Source: Micromonospora mirobrigensis
GTDB lineage: Bacteria; Actinomycetota; Actinomycetes; Mycobacteriales; Micromonosporaceae
Direction of reading: 5' to 3'
Length of the DNA: 64,000 nucleotides
NCBI RefSeq assembly: GCF_900091555.1
Contig: NZ_FMCX01000001.1
Span: 744,001-808,000, forward strand
The notes beneath the pieces are model-generated. The model saw nothing but the letters and a program-made list of their open reading frames with translations, searched no databases and was not told where the DNA came from. The position numbers and the translations under genes were made by a program. Below are positions 55,573 to 64,000 of this stretch, piece by piece (position 1 is the first letter of the stretch; every line of letters begins with the position of its first letter).

Positions 55573-55610
55573 TACGATGATCACCGGAAGTGACCCCCCA
55601 GGCTGGAGGA
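55573..55610 (+). promoter_or_regulatory. galE -10 box and ribosome binding site
   Basis: TACGAT (55573-55578) would start a leader of about 33 nt, which contains GGAGGA (55605-55610), 7 nt before GTG 55618. This contrasts with the leaderless genes nearby. Confidence 0.5.
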
Positions 55611-55617
55611 ACCCGAC

Positions 55618-56601
55618 GTGAAACTGCTCGTCACCGGTGGCGCCGGGTACATCGGCAGCGTGGTGGCCCGGATGCTGCTCGACAACGGCCACGACGTGAC
55701 CGTCCTCGACGACCTGCGGACCGGGCACCGGGCGGCCCTCGCCCCGGAGGCGACCCACGTCGACCTGCCGATCCACGAGGCGGCCCAGGTCCTCACCCCG
55801 GACGCCGGCTTCGACGGCGTGCTGCACTTCGCCGCCCTCATCGCCGCCGGCGAGTCGATGGTCAGGCCCGAGCTGTACTGGCGGAACAACACCGTCGGCT
55901 CGCTCGCGCTGATCGACGCCGTACGGGCCGCCGGGGTGCCCCGGCTGGTCTTCTCCTCCACCGCCGCCGTCTACGGCAACCCGCTGGAGCTGCCCATCCC
56001 GGAGACCGCCGTCAAGGCCCCCACCAACACGTACGGGGCCACCAAGCTCGCCGTCGACATGGCGCTGACCTCCGAGGCGATCGGGCACGACCTGGCCGCC
56101 GTGTCGCTGCGCTACTTCAACGTGGCCGGCGCGTACCTCCGCGGTGACCTGGCCATCGGCGAGCGGCACGACCCGGAGACGCACCTGATCCCGATCGCCC
56201 TGGAGGTCGCCGCCGGCCGGCGGGACAAGCTCCAGATCTTCGGCGACGACTACCCCACCGTCGACGGCACCTGCGTCCGCGACTACATCCACGTGGTGGA
56301 CCTGGCCCGGGCGCACCTGCTCGCGCTCACCGCCGCCGTGCCCGGCCGGCACCGCATCTACAACCTCGGCAACGGCAACGGCTTCACCAACCGGCAGGTG
56401 GTCGAGGTGGTCCGCGAGGTCACCGGGGAGCCGGTGCCGGTCGAGACGGCGCCGCGCCGCGAGGGCGACCCCGCCGAGCTGGTCGCCTCCTCGGCGCTGG
56501 CCCGCGAGGAGCTGGGCTGGGTGCCGGAGAAGCCGACCCTGCACGACATGGTCGGCGACGCCTGGGCCTTCTACCGCACCCACATCCTGGAGCAGCGGTG
56601 A
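55618..56601 (+). CDS. galE: UDP-glucose 4-epimerase
   Basis: A 327-aa extended short-chain dehydrogenase. NAD loop GGAGYIG at 7-13 (MKLLVTGGAGYIGSVVARML), catalytic Tyr139-x3-Lys143 (NTYGATKLAVDM), VSLRYFNVAGAYLRGD, and VDGTCVRDYIHVVDLARAHL, the GalE signature. It interconverts UDP-glucose and UDP-galactose in the Leloir pathway and supplies cell-wall sugars. It is followed by galK with a 4-nt overlap; no galT is present in the window. Confidence 0.96.
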   Translation: MKLLVTGGAGYIGSVVARMLLDNGHDVTVLDDLRTGHRAALAPEATHVDLPIHEAAQVLTPDAGFDGVLHFAALIAAGESMVRPELYWRNNTVGSLALIDAVRAAGVPRLVFSSTAAVYGNPLELPIPETAVKAPTNTYGATKLAVDMALTSEAIGHDLAAVSLRYFNVAGAYLRGDLAIGERHDPETHLIPIALEVAAGRRDKLQIFGDDYPTVDGTCVRDYIHVVDLARAHLLALTAAVPGRHRIYNLGNGNGFTNRQVVEVVREVTGEPVPVETAPRREGDPAELVASSALAREELGWVPEKPTLHDMVGDAWAFYRTHILEQR

Positions 56602-57773
56602 GCGCGGGCCAGCCGGCCGGGGACGTCGCGGCCCGCGCCGCCGCCGGCTTCCGGCAGGAGTACGCCGACGAGCCCGCCGGCCGCTGGGCGGCTCCCGGCC
56701 GGGCGAACCTGATCGGCGAGCACACCGACTACAACGACGGCTTCGTGCTGCCCTTCGCCCTGCCGCGGCGTACGGTCGCCGCCGCCGACCGCCTCGACGC
56801 CGAGCGGTGGGAGGTCTGGTCGGAGCTCTCCGGCGAGCGGATCTCCTTCGGCGGCGCCGACGTCGACGAGCCCGGCCGGGTCACCGGCTGGGGCGGGTAC
56901 GTGGCCGGGGTGGTCTGGGCGCTGCGCGAGGCCGGGTACGCGGTGCCGGGCGCCCGGATCGCGCTCGCCTCGGACGTGCCGCTCGGCTCCGGGCTGTCCT
57001 CCTCGGCGGCGCTGGAGGCGGCGGTGCTCGCCGCCCTGGTCGACCTGGGCGGGCTGGACCTGCCCGCCGACCGGCAGCCCCGGCTGGCGCAGCGGGCCGA
57101 GAACGCCTACGTCGGCGCCCCGACCGGGATCATGGACCAGTCCGCCGTCATCCGGTGCCGGGAGGGGCACGCCCTCTTCCTGGACTGCCGCTCCGAGGCC
57201 GTCGAGCAGATCCCGTTCGACCTGGACGCGGCCGGGCTGGCCGTGCTGGTGGTGGACAGCCGGGCCCCGCACCGGCACGTCGACGGCGAGTACGCGGCCC
57301 GCCGGAAGTCCTGCGAGCGGGCCGCCGAACTGCTCGGGGTGCCCGCGCTGCGCGACGTCGACGCGGCCGGGCTCGACGCGAGACTGGACCGCCTCGACGA
57401 CCCGGAGACCCGACGCCGGGTGCGGCACGTGGTCACCGAGGACCAGCGGGTCCTGGACACCGTCGAACTGCTCCGCGCCGGCCGGGTACGCGAGATCGGC
57501 CCGCTGCTGACCGCCTCGCACGCCTCGATGCGGGACGACTTCGAGATCACCGTCCCGGAGATCGACACCGCCGTCGAGGCGGCGCTGGCCGCGGGCGCCC
57601 TGGGTGCGCGGATGACCGGCGGCGGCTTCGGCGGCTGCGTCCTCGCCCTGGTCGAGGCGGCCGCCGCCGACGCGGTCGGCGCCGCCGTGACCAGCGCGTA
57701 CGCCGAGCGTGGCTTCGCCGCCCCCGGCCACTTCACCGTCCTGCCCGTCGGCGGCGTCACCCGCCTGGGGTGA
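56598..57773 (+). CDS. galK: Galactokinase
   Basis: A 391-aa GHMP kinase that phosphorylates galactose at C1. GRANLIGEHTDYNDGFVLPF at 34-53 is the galactokinase signature, PLGSGLSSSAALEAAVLAAL near 128 the ATP loop, and MTGGGFGGCVLALVE the third GHMP motif. GTG 56598 lies in the GTGA overlap with galE, indicating coupled translation. The stop is followed at once by the hairpin at 57775. Confidence 0.96.
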   Translation: MSAGQPAGDVAARAAAGFRQEYADEPAGRWAAPGRANLIGEHTDYNDGFVLPFALPRRTVAAADRLDAERWEVWSELSGERISFGGADVDEPGRVTGWGGYVAGVVWALREAGYAVPGARIALASDVPLGSGLSSSAALEAAVLAALVDLGGLDLPADRQPRLAQRAENAYVGAPTGIMDQSAVIRCREGHALFLDCRSEAVEQIPFDLDAAGLAVLVVDSRAPHRHVDGEYAARRKSCERAAELLGVPALRDVDAAGLDARLDRLDDPETRRRVRHVVTEDQRVLDTVELLRAGRVREIGPLLTASHASMRDDFEITVPEIDTAVEAALAAGALGARMTGGGFGGCVLALVEAAAADAVGAAVTSAYAERGFAAPGHFTVLPVGGVTRLG

Positions 57774-57774
57774 A

Positions 57775-57822
57775 AGGAAGGGCCCCCTGTCAACGCTTCG
57801 CGTATGGCAGGGGGCCCTTCCT
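57775..57822. terminator. Bidirectional terminator between galK and cysN
   Basis: Perfect 15-bp arms AGGAAGGGCCCCCTG (57775-57789) and CAGGGGGCCCTTCCT (57808-57822) around an 18-nt loop, 2 nt after the galK stop and 16 nt before the convergent cysN stop. It shares the GGGGGCCC core with the palindrome at 41351-41401. Confidence 0.85.
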
Positions 57823-57837
57823 GACACCTGGAGCCGG

Positions 57838-59145
57838 TCAGGCGGTGTCGACGATCATGCCGGCGGCGACCGTCCGGTTGGTGGTCTCGTCGATGATCAC
57901 GAACCCACCGGTCGTCCGGTTGCGGCGGTACTCGTCGGCGAGCAGCGGCACGGTGGTCCGCAGCCGCACCCGGCCGATCTCGTTGAGCTTCAACTCGGTG
58001 GCCGACTCGTCCCGGTGCAGGGTGTTGATGTCCAGCCGGTAGTGCAGGCCACGCACGATCGCCCGCGCCGACCGGGTGGTGTGCTTGATCGCGTACTTCC
58101 CGCCCACCTGCAGCGGCCGGCTCTCGTCCATCCAGCAGACCATCGCCTCGACGTCCTGCGTCACCGCCGGGGCGTTGTTCGGCCGGCAGATCATGTCGCC
58201 CCGGGAGATGTCGATCTCGTCGGCGAGCCGTACGGTGACCGACATCGGCGGGAACGCCTCGTCCACCGGCCCGTCGGCGGTTTCCACCGCGGCGATCCGG
58301 CTGGTGAAGCCGGACGGCAACGCCATCACCTCGTCGCCGGGCTTCAGCACGCCCGAGGCCACCTGACCGGCGTAGCCCCGGTAGTCGGTGACGGTGGTGG
58401 ACTGCGGGCGGATGACGTACTGCACCGGGAACCGGACGTCGACCAGGTTGCGGTCGGAGGCGATGTGCACCCGCTCCAGGTGGTGCAGCAGCGACGGCCC
58501 CTCGTACCAGGGCATGTTCTCCGACCGGGAGACGATGTTGTCGCCGCGCAGCGCCGAGATCGGCACCACGCTCAGGTCCGGCGCGTCCAGCTTCGTGGCG
58601 AAGGCGGTGAACTCGTCGGCGATCCGCTCGAAGACCTCCTGCGACCAGTCCACCAGGTCCATCTTGTTGACGCAGAGGACCAGGTGCGGCACCCGCAGCA
58701 GCGAGCAGAGGAAGGCGTGCCGGCGGGACTGCTCCACCAGGCCCTTGCGGGCGTCCACCAGGATCAGCGCCAGGTCGGCCGTGGAGGCGCCGGTGACCAT
58801 GTTCCGGGTGTACTGGATGTGCCCGGGGGTGTCGGCGATGATGAACTTCCGCCGCGGGGTGGCGAAGTAGCGGTACGCCACGTCGATGGTGATGCCCTGC
58901 TCCCGCTCGGCGCGCAGGCCGTCGGTGAGCAGCGCCAGGTTGGTGTACTCGTCGCCCCGGGCCGCGCTGACCGCCTCGACCGCGGCGAGCTGGTCGGTGA
59001 AGAGCGACTTGGTGTCGTAGAGCAGCCGGCCGATCAGGGTCGACTTGCCGTCGTCGACGCTGCCCGCCGTGGCGAACCGGAGCAGGTCCATCGGGCGCCC
59101 CTCGGGGAGCACGGAGTCGGCCGGAGCCGCGGTGTCGACGCTCAT
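57838..59145 (-). CDS. cysN: Sulfate adenylyltransferase subunit 1 (GTPase)
   Basis: A 435-aa EF-Tu-like GTPase that drives ATP sulfurylase. P-loop GSVDDGKST at 28-36, effector EREQGITIDVAYRYFATPRR, DTPGH and NKMD motifs. There is no fused CysC (APS kinase) domain, as the length shows. ATG 59145 overlaps the cysD stop by one base. With CysD it makes adenosine-5'-phosphosulfate. Confidence 0.97.
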   Translation of the reverse strand: MSVDTAAPADSVLPEGRPMDLLRFATAGSVDDGKSTLIGRLLYDTKSLFTDQLAAVEAVSAARGDEYTNLALLTDGLRAEREQGITIDVAYRYFATPRRKFIIADTPGHIQYTRNMVTGASTADLALILVDARKGLVEQSRRHAFLCSLLRVPHLVLCVNKMDLVDWSQEVFERIADEFTAFATKLDAPDLSVVPISALRGDNIVSRSENMPWYEGPSLLHHLERVHIASDRNLVDVRFPVQYVIRPQSTTVTDYRGYAGQVASGVLKPGDEVMALPSGFTSRIAAVETADGPVDEAFPPMSVTVRLADEIDISRGDMICRPNNAPAVTQDVEAMVCWMDESRPLQVGGKYAIKHTTRSARAIVRGLHYRLDINTLHRDESATELKLNEIGRVRLRTTVPLLADEYRRNRTTGGFVIIDETTNRTVAAGMIVDTA

Positions 59146-60056
59146 CAGAAGTAGCCCTCCCGCTTGCGGTCCTCCATGGCGGCCTCGCTGACCCGGTCGT
59201 CGCCGCGGGTCGCGCCCCGCTCGGTGATCCGGGTCGCCGCGACCTCCTCGATCACCTTCTCGACCGTGTCCGCGTCGGAGCGGACGGCCGCGGTGCAGGA
59301 GGCGTCGCCCACCGTGCGGTACCGCACCTGGGCCTTGAACCGCTCCTCGCCCGCCCGGGGGCGGATGAACTCGTTGACCGCGTAGAGCATGCCCTCGCGC
59401 TCGATCACCTCACGCTCGTGCGCGTAGTAGATCGACGGCAGCGGGATCCGCTCCCGGGCGATGTAGTGCCAGACGTCCAGCTCGGTCCAGTTGGAGAGCG
59501 GGAAGACCCGGATCGACTCGCCCGGGTGGTGCCGGCCGTTGTAGAGCGACCAGAGCTCCGGCCGCTGGTTCTTCGGGTCCCACTGGCCGAACTCGTCGCG
59601 GAAGCTGAACACCCGCTCCTTGGCCCGGGCCTTCTCCTCGTCGCGGCGGGCGCCGCCGAAGAGCGCGTCGAAGCGGTGCTTCTCCACCGCGTCCAGCAGC
59701 ACCGGCGTCTGGATCCGGTTGCGCATCCCGTCGGCGGACTCGCGTACCAGGCCGTTCGACAGCGCCTCGGGCACACTCGCGACGATCAGCTGGAGGCCCA
59801 GCTCGGTGACCCGCTGGTCGCGGTATTCCAGCACCTCGGGGAAGTTGTGCCCGGTGTCGACGTGCATCACCGGGAAGGGGATGCTCGCCGGGGCGAACGC
59901 CTTCTGCGCCAGCCGGAGCATCACGATCGAGTCCTTGCCGCCGGAGAAGAGCAGCACCGGCCGCTCCATCTCGGCGACCACCTCACGCATCACGAAGATG
60001 CTCTCCGCCTCGAGCGCGTCGAGGTGCGAGACCCGGTACGCGGCGGGGGCCGTCAT
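59145..60056 (-). CDS. cysD: Sulfate adenylyltransferase subunit 2
   Basis: A 303-aa PP-loop ATP pyrophosphatase: SGGKDS at 38-43 (ERPVLLFSGGKDSIVMLRLA), FPVMHVDTGHNFPEVLEYRD, ALFGGARRDEEKARAKERVF and WTELDVWHYIARERIPLPSI. It catalyses adenylation of sulfate with the CysN GTPase. It lies between cysQ (80 nt upstream) and cysN. The 80-nt gap contains no strong Shine-Dalgarno or obvious riboswitch. Confidence 0.97.
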   Translation of the reverse strand: MTAPAAYRVSHLDALEAESIFVMREVVAEMERPVLLFSGGKDSIVMLRLAQKAFAPASIPFPVMHVDTGHNFPEVLEYRDQRVTELGLQLIVASVPEALSNGLVRESADGMRNRIQTPVLLDAVEKHRFDALFGGARRDEEKARAKERVFSFRDEFGQWDPKNQRPELWSLYNGRHHPGESIRVFPLSNWTELDVWHYIARERIPLPSIYYAHEREVIEREGMLYAVNEFIRPRAGEERFKAQVRYRTVGDASCTAAVRSDADTVEKVIEEVAATRITERGATRGDDRVSEAAMEDRKREGYF

Positions 60057-60136
60057 GACAGGAGCTCGATTCGCAAGGAACCACCCATGGGATTCCAGAC
60101 CTTTCCGGTCGGACTCGTCAAGAAGTGCGACTCAGG

Positions 60137-60970
60137 CTACCCGGCGTGCCGCTGCAACGCTGCAAGCAACCGACTGGCGAGATCCTTGCGGCAGACCAGC
60201 AGGTCGGGCAGGCGCGGGTCGGCCTCGTTGTATTTCAGCGCAGAACCGTCGATCCGGGAAGCGTGCAGTCCGGTGGCCGTCGCCACAGCGACCGGGGCGG
60301 CCGAGTCCCACTCGTACTGCCCGCCCGCGTGGATGTACCCGTCGACCTCGCCGGTGATCACCGCGGCGATCTTCGCGCCCGCCGAACCCATCGGCACCAG
60401 ATGGGCGCCGACCTCCTCGGCCAGGTCCGTCAGGAACACCGGCGGCCGGGACCGGCTCGCCGCCAGCCGGATCACCCGGCCACCCCCGGAGGTCGCCGCC
60501 TCCAACGTCATCGGCGGGTACGCGGGCGGGTAGTCGGTGCCCAGCACCCGGTGCTGCGCCGGCAATCCCACCGCGCCGGCCACCAGGCCGTGCGGGGTCG
60601 GCGCGTTGCGCGCCCAGAGCGCCACGTGCACCGCCCAGTCCGAGCGGCCCTCCTCGGAGAACTCCCGGGTCCCGTCCAACGGGTCGATGATCCAGACCCG
60701 GTCGGCGGTCATCCGGGACACCGCGTCCGGGTTCACCTCCGCCGCCCAGGCCAGCCGGGAACCCTCGTCCTCCTCGGAGAGCACCGCGTCCCCCGGCCGC
60801 CACCGGGCCAGCTCCGTACGGATCAGGTCGTGGGAGATCTTGTCGCCCGCGGCCTTGAGCGCGCCGCCGTCGGCGAAGCCCAGCTCCTCCCGGAGGGCCA
60901 GCAGCGCCTGCCCGGCCCGGGCGGCGAGCCACCGCGCGAACGCACCGTCGATCATCGGTGGACTGCCCAT
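60137..60970 (-). CDS. cysQ: 3'(2'),5'-bisphosphate nucleotidase, CysQ
   Basis: A 277-aa inositol-monophosphatase-fold enzyme. The metal-binding motifs are Glu66/Glu67 in LSEEDEG, D96-PLDG-T in WIIDPLDGTREFSEEG, and the C-terminal YEWDSAAPVAVATATGL. It removes the 3'-phosphate from PAP, the by-product of PAPS reduction or sulfotransfer. First in cysQ-cysD-cysN, which supports CysQ over a general inositol phosphatase. Confidence 0.92.
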   Translation of the reverse strand: MGSPPMIDGAFARWLAARAGQALLALREELGFADGGALKAAGDKISHDLIRTELARWRPGDAVLSEEDEGSRLAWAAEVNPDAVSRMTADRVWIIDPLDGTREFSEEGRSDWAVHVALWARNAPTPHGLVAGAVGLPAQHRVLGTDYPPAYPPMTLEAATSGGGRVIRLAASRSRPPVFLTDLAEEVGAHLVPMGSAGAKIAAVITGEVDGYIHAGGQYEWDSAAPVAVATATGLHASRIDGSALKYNEADPRLPDLLVCRKDLASRLLAALQRHAG

Positions 60971-61060
60971 CAGTCTGCTCCCGTCACGTAGCCACGGGCG
61001 GCACCGCCCACGCCAGGCCAGAAGAGGCCAATCTACGCCGTGCGCGCCGGCCCACCCGGC

Positions 61061-61651
61061 TCACACCCCGTGGTACGCGTTCTGGGTCGGCTCCACCCCT
61101 CGGGTGATCACCGACTCCACCACGTCCGCAGCCCGGTCGACCAGGAACTCCAACTCCTTGCGCTCGACCGCGGCGAAGTCCGACAGCACGAAGTCCGCCG
61201 GGTCCTGCCGGCCCGGCGGCCGGCCGACACCGAACCGCACCCGGACGTAGTCCTTGCCCGCCAGCGAGCGGGACATCGACCGCAGGCCGTTGTGCCCGCC
61301 CTCGCCGCCACCGCACTTGACCCGCAGCTGCCCGTACGGGATGTCCAGCTCGTCGTGGACCGCGACCACCTGGCCGAGCGGCACCTTGTAGAACTGCGCC
61401 AGCGCGGCCACCGGCCCGCCGGAGAGGTTCATGTACGTCAACGGCTTGACCAGCACCAGCCGCGGCCCACCGAAGCCGAGCCGCCCCTCGGCGACCTCGG
61501 CGACCGCCCGCTTGTGCCGCCCGAACCTGGCGCCCACCCGACCGGCCAGCAGGTCGGCCACCATGAAGCCGACGTTGTGCCGGTTGCCGGCGTACTCCCG
61601 GCCCGGGTTGCCCAGACCGACCACCAGCCACGGCCCCGACTCGTCCGTCAC
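61061..61651 (-). CDS. pth: Peptidyl-tRNA hydrolase
   Basis: A 196-aa enzyme that releases peptides from tRNA after premature termination. GLGNPG at 12-17 with Asn15, catalytic His25 in [36 protein letters not shown] and [12 protein letters not shown] are all family hallmarks. Start GTG 61651. Downstream of rplY, prs and glmU in the same direction, a conserved actinobacterial order. Confidence 0.97.
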   Translation of the reverse strand: MTDESGPWLVVGLGNPGREYAGNRHNVGFMVADLLAGRVGARFGRHKRAVAEVAEGRLGFGGPRLVLVKPLTYMNLSGGPVAALAQFYKVPLGQVVAVHDELDIPYGQLRVKCGGGEGGHNGLRSMSRSLAGKDYVRVRFGVGRPPGRQDPADFVLSDFAAVERKELEFLVDRAADVVESVITRGVEPTQNAYHGV

Positions 61652-61714
61652 GCCCGTTCCCTCCCGCGTCAGCCCGGCGCCCGTCCCGCCTTCGGCGGGC
61701 GACGCCGATACGAC

Positions 61715-61747
61715 GACAGGCGCCCCCGGGGTACGGGGACGCCTGTC
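61715..61747. terminator. Terminator after rplY
   Basis: Arms GACAGGCG (61715-61722) and CGCCTGTC (61740-61747) continue with CCCCG/CGGGG pairing inside. It lies 18 nt past the rplY stop. A second small hairpin CCCGCC/GGCGGG follows at about 61685-61699, before pth. Confidence 0.65.
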
Positions 61748-61764
61748 ACACGATCTCGAACCGA

Positions 61765-62472
61765 TCAGGCCTCGGTCTTGGCCTCGGCGCTCTCCTCGCC
61801 ACCGGCGGCGGCCGGCTCGCCGGCCTCGGCGCCCTCGGACGACTCGGCGGTCTCCTCGCCGACGCCGGCCTCGGCCTCCTCGTCGGCGGTCTCGACCTCG
61901 GGCAGCGTCGCCTCGAGCTGCTCGGCGGTCGGGGCGGCGGTCACCGCGGCGACCGGGGTCTCCGGGTCGGTGGCCAGCTCGACGCCGGCCGGCAGCTCCA
62001 CGTCGGCGGCGGTGACCTGGTTGCCGGCCTCCAGGCCCTCGATCGAGGCCTCCAGGTGGTCCGGCACCTTGGTGGCGTCGGCGACCACCGACAGGGTGTC
62101 GTGGTCGTGCACGATCAGGGTGTCGCGGGCAGCCTCGCCGGTCAGCTGGACCGGGACCTCGACGGTGACCTTCTCGCCCCGGCGGACCAGGATCAGGTCG
62201 ACGTGCTCGAAGGTGTCCTTGATCGGGTCGCGCTGGATCGCCTTCGGCAGCGCCAGCACCTGGGTGCCGTCGCTGACCTCGATGGCGAGGAGCTGGTTGG
62301 CGCCACCGTTACGGATGGCGGCGGCGAACTCGCGGGCCGGGAGGGCGATGTGCTTGGGCTTCTCGCCGTGACCGTAAAGCACGGCGGGCACCTTGCCGGC
62401 CCGGCGGGTACGACGGGCACCACCCTTGCCGAACTCGGTACGGGGCTCGGCGCTGATCTTTACCTCGGACAC
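61765..62472 (-). CDS. rplY: 50S ribosomal protein bL25/general stress protein Ctc
   Basis: A 235-aa two-domain bL25 protein. Start GTG 62472 ([20 protein letters not shown]) with AGGAG 7 nt upstream; the frame is open for 28 more residues that do not fit the family. N-terminal 5S rRNA-binding domain with [20 protein letters not shown]-terminal TL5-type beta domain ([20 protein letters not shown]), and an acidic Ala/Glu-rich tail of about 50 residues, as in actinobacteria. Confidence 0.95.
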   Translation of the reverse strand: MSEVKISAEPRTEFGKGGARRTRRAGKVPAVLYGHGEKPKHIALPAREFAAAIRNGGANQLLAIEVSDGTQVLALPKAIQRDPIKDTFEHVDLILVRRGEKVTVEVPVQLTGEAARDTLIVHDHDTLSVVADATKVPDHLEASIEGLEAGNQVTAADVELPAGVELATDPETPVAAVTAAPTAEQLEATLPEVETADEEAEAGVGEETAESSEGAEAGEPAAAGGEESAEAKTEA

Positions 62473-62751
62473 GGGGAAACTCCTGATACTTTCGCTGCGG
62501 CGGCTTTGTCGTCTGGCGGTGCTGGGCGAGGGGCTCGCAGGGGCTCTACGTCTCAACGACTGCCCGGAGCACCGCGTCGATGACGGCGCCTCCGTGCGGC
62601 GCTTTTCAGCGGCCCGCCGGGCACCCTCGCCGTGGCAACCGCACCAGTCTACCCGAGCCGAATCGACCCCTCGCAGCAGTACCCGTATCCCCGATTGGCC
62701 GGCCCATTACCCCTGCCGACCGGCGGCCAAACCTCCCCGCCGGAAAAGGGT
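62473..62751 (-). other. rplY upstream region without a gene
   Basis: The stretch between the rplY start and the prs terminator contains AAAGTAT close to the rplY ribosome site on the minus strand, a possible -10 region. I see no ORF with coding character, no tRNA-like cloverleaf and no repeat in it. Confidence 0.4.
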
Positions 62752-62785
62752 CCACCCCCGGCCGGGCAGACCGGACCGGGGGTGG
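62752..62785. terminator. Terminator after prs
   Basis: 10-bp perfect arms CCACCCCCGG (62752-62761) and CCGGGGGTGG (62776-62785), 7 nt past the prs stop on the minus strand. Confidence 0.7.
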
Positions 62786-62791
62786 GAAGGC

Positions 62792-63772
62792 TCAGCTCAG
62801 ACCGCCGAACAGGGTGGTCACCGAACCGTCGTCGAAGACCTCCCGGATGGCCCGGGCCAGCAGCGGGGCGATCGACAGCACGGTGAGCTTGTCGAGCTGC
62901 TTCTCCGGCGGCAGCGGCAGCGTGTTGGTCACCACCACCTCGCTGATCGGGCTGTTCTTCAGCCGCTCGGTCGCCGGGTCCGACAGCAGCGCGTGGGTGG
63001 AGGCCACCACGATCTCCGCCGCGCCCTGCTCCTTGAGGATGTCCGCGGCCTTGGTGATCGTGCCACCGGTGTCGATCATGTCGTCGACGATCAGGCAGAC
63101 CCGGCCCTCGACGTCACCGACCACCCGGTTCGCCACCACCTGGTTCGGCTTCAGCGGGTCCCGGGTCTTGTGGATGAACGCCAGCGGGCAGCCGCCCAGC
63201 CGGTCGGTCCAGCGCTCGGCCACCCGCACCCGACCCGAGTCCGGCGCCACCACCGTCATCGGCCGGCCCGCGTACTTGCGCTCGACGTACTCGGCGAGGA
63301 TGTCCATCGCGAAGAGGTGGTCCACCGGGCCGTCGAAGAAGCCCTGGATCTGCGCGGTGTGCAGGTCGACCGTGAGGATCCGGTTCGCCCCGGCCGTCTT
63401 CAGCAGGTCGGCCACTAGGCGGGCCGAGATCGGCTCCCGGCCGCGGTGCTTCTTGTCCTGCCGGGCGTACGGGTAGAACGGCAGGACCACGGTGATCCGC
63501 TTGGCGGAGCCCCGCTTCAGCGCGTCGATCATGATCAGGGTCTCCATGACCCAGGTGTTGACGCCGTGCGTGACCGACTGGACCACGAACGCGTCGGAAC
63601 CGCGTACCGAGTCCTTGAACCGCACGAAGATCTCACCGTTGGCGAACTCGTAGGCGTCGGCCGGCGTCGGCGCGACGCCGAGCACCTCACCGATCTCCTT
63701 CGCCAGCTCCGGAAACCCTCGTCCGGAGAAGAGCATCAGGCTCTTGCGGTTTTCGGCGACGATGCTGCCCAT
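62792..63772 (-). CDS. prs: Ribose-phosphate pyrophosphokinase
   Basis: A 326-aa class I PRPP synthetase that makes PRPP from ribose-5-phosphate and ATP for purine, pyrimidine, His, Trp and NAD synthesis. Family features: LMLFSGRGFPELAKEI, FYPYARQDKKHRGREPISAR, VDLHTAQIQGFFDGPVDHL with the catalytic His, and PRPP loop VDDMIDTGGTI. PRPP is also the co-substrate of the Upp enzyme encoded in this window. Downstream of glmU with a gap of about 115 nt. Confidence 0.97.
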   Translation of the reverse strand: MGSIVAENRKSLMLFSGRGFPELAKEIGEVLGVAPTPADAYEFANGEIFVRFKDSVRGSDAFVVQSVTHGVNTWVMETLIMIDALKRGSAKRITVVLPFYPYARQDKKHRGREPISARLVADLLKTAGANRILTVDLHTAQIQGFFDGPVDHLFAMDILAEYVERKYAGRPMTVVAPDSGRVRVAERWTDRLGGCPLAFIHKTRDPLKPNQVVANRVVGDVEGRVCLIVDDMIDTGGTITKAADILKEQGAAEIVVASTHALLSDPATERLKNSPISEVVVTNTLPLPPEKQLDKLTVLSIAPLLARAIREVFDDGSVTTLFGGLS

Positions 63773-63888
63773 GGGCCCGTCTGCTCCCGTGTGTCGGTGG
63801 TTCCCGGCGGCGGTGGAGCCGGGGACTATTCGGTTGCAGTATGCCCCGGGTTCACCGGTCCACCCAGCGCCTCCGCACCCCCGTGGAT

Positions 63889-64000
63889 TCAGTCACCTTC
63901 GCTTGCGGTGGCACCGGAATCCGACGCACCCTCGCGGGCCCGCCGGGCCGCCTCGGCCGCCGCCGTTCCGGCCCGCTTGCGCAGCACCCAACCGTCGACG
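63889..64000 (-). CDS. glmU: GlmU C-terminal end (cut by window edge)
   Basis: The last 36 codons plus stop of a gene entering from the right. The end VDGWVLRKRAGTAAAEAARR followed by a short Ala/Ser/Gly-rich tail matches the C-terminus of bifunctional N-acetylglucosamine-1-phosphate uridyltransferase/glucosamine-1-phosphate acetyltransferase in actinobacteria. The order glmU-prs supports this. Only the tail is visible, so domains cannot be checked. Confidence 0.8.
   Translation of the reverse strand, partial: VDGWVLRKRAGTAAAEAARRAREGASDSGATASEGD

Noticed and set aside
60057..60136. Riboswitch before cysD
   Set aside because: 80 nt is short, no SAM-type or other known conserved core is visible, and the gene is probably transcribed from the cysQ promoter.

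Overview
The window is chromosomal DNA of very high GC from an actinomycete, most likely Micromonospora or a close relative in the Micromonosporaceae (inference). The grounds are many GTG starts, a Streptomyces-type conservon, an F420-type PPOX oxidoreductase, the glmU-prs-rplY-pth order, and a sugar ABC importer without its own ATPase. Both edges cut genes: a methylmalonyl-CoA mutase-type subunit on the left and glmU on the right. I found no rRNA, tRNA, CRISPR array, prophage or intact insertion sequence.

Layout. 1-4.5 kb: mutase fragment, membrane Ser/Thr kinase, phosphohexomutase/phosphopentomutase. 4.9-9.6 kb: GPP34 protein, upp, and a deoC-aldehyde dehydrogenase-truncated aldehyde dehydrogenase operon. 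9.8-16.9 kb: BlaI/M56 pair, then cydA-cydB-cydD-cydC for cytochrome bd. 17-18 kb: a HAAS-type membrane protein convergent with a PadR regulator. 18.2-28.3 kb: an acidic conserved protein, a large protein whose N-terminus looks like a domesticated IS110 transposase, an orphan type-1 periplasmic binding lipoprotein, and a conservon (histidine-kinase-like CvnA, roadblock CvnB, DUF742 CvnC, GTPase CvnD). 28.4-41.3 kb: nucleoside salvage and uptake (nucleoside-kinase-like P-loop protein, add, deoA, a cdd with an extra C-terminal domain, a BmpA/Nup-type ABC importer), interrupted by a divergent PPOX/MarR pair, an RlmA-type methyltransferase and a DUF4272 protein. 41.4-50.3 kb: maltose/maltodextrin regulon (GH13 enzymes, malG/F/E-type transporter, LacI regulator). 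50.8-55.4 kb: hypothetical protein, GntR, YihY, RNA 2',3'-cyclic phosphodiesterase family, trpS, CorC-like protein. 55.6-57.8 kb: galE-galK. 57.8-61 kb: cysQ-cysD-cysN sulfate activation. 61-64 kb: pth, rplY, prs, glmU end.

How it fits together. The phosphomutase, upp, deoC, dehydrogenases, add, cdd, deoA and the BmpA importer form a dispersed nucleoside uptake and deoxyribose catabolism set. Its core resembles the pmmB-upp-add-deoA-cdd neighbourhood of Mycobacterium tuberculosis. The mal genes take up and hydrolyse alpha-glucosides under a LacI repressor whose CTTGC/GCAAG half-sites lie in both promoter regions.

The most unusual signals are as follows. (1) The transposase-derived protein and the conservon kinase share a C-terminal tail module. 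(2) Two hairpins have different but perfectly paired arms around an identical 28-nt core, each just downstream of a metabolic gene. (3) Two roughly 114-bp elements with near-palindromic ends lie between convergent genes. (4) Two long perfect hairpins sit inside the first codons of malF. (5) Many genes have a -10 hexamer placed for leaderless transcription, including a divergent MarR/PPOX pair with a duplicated palindromic operator.
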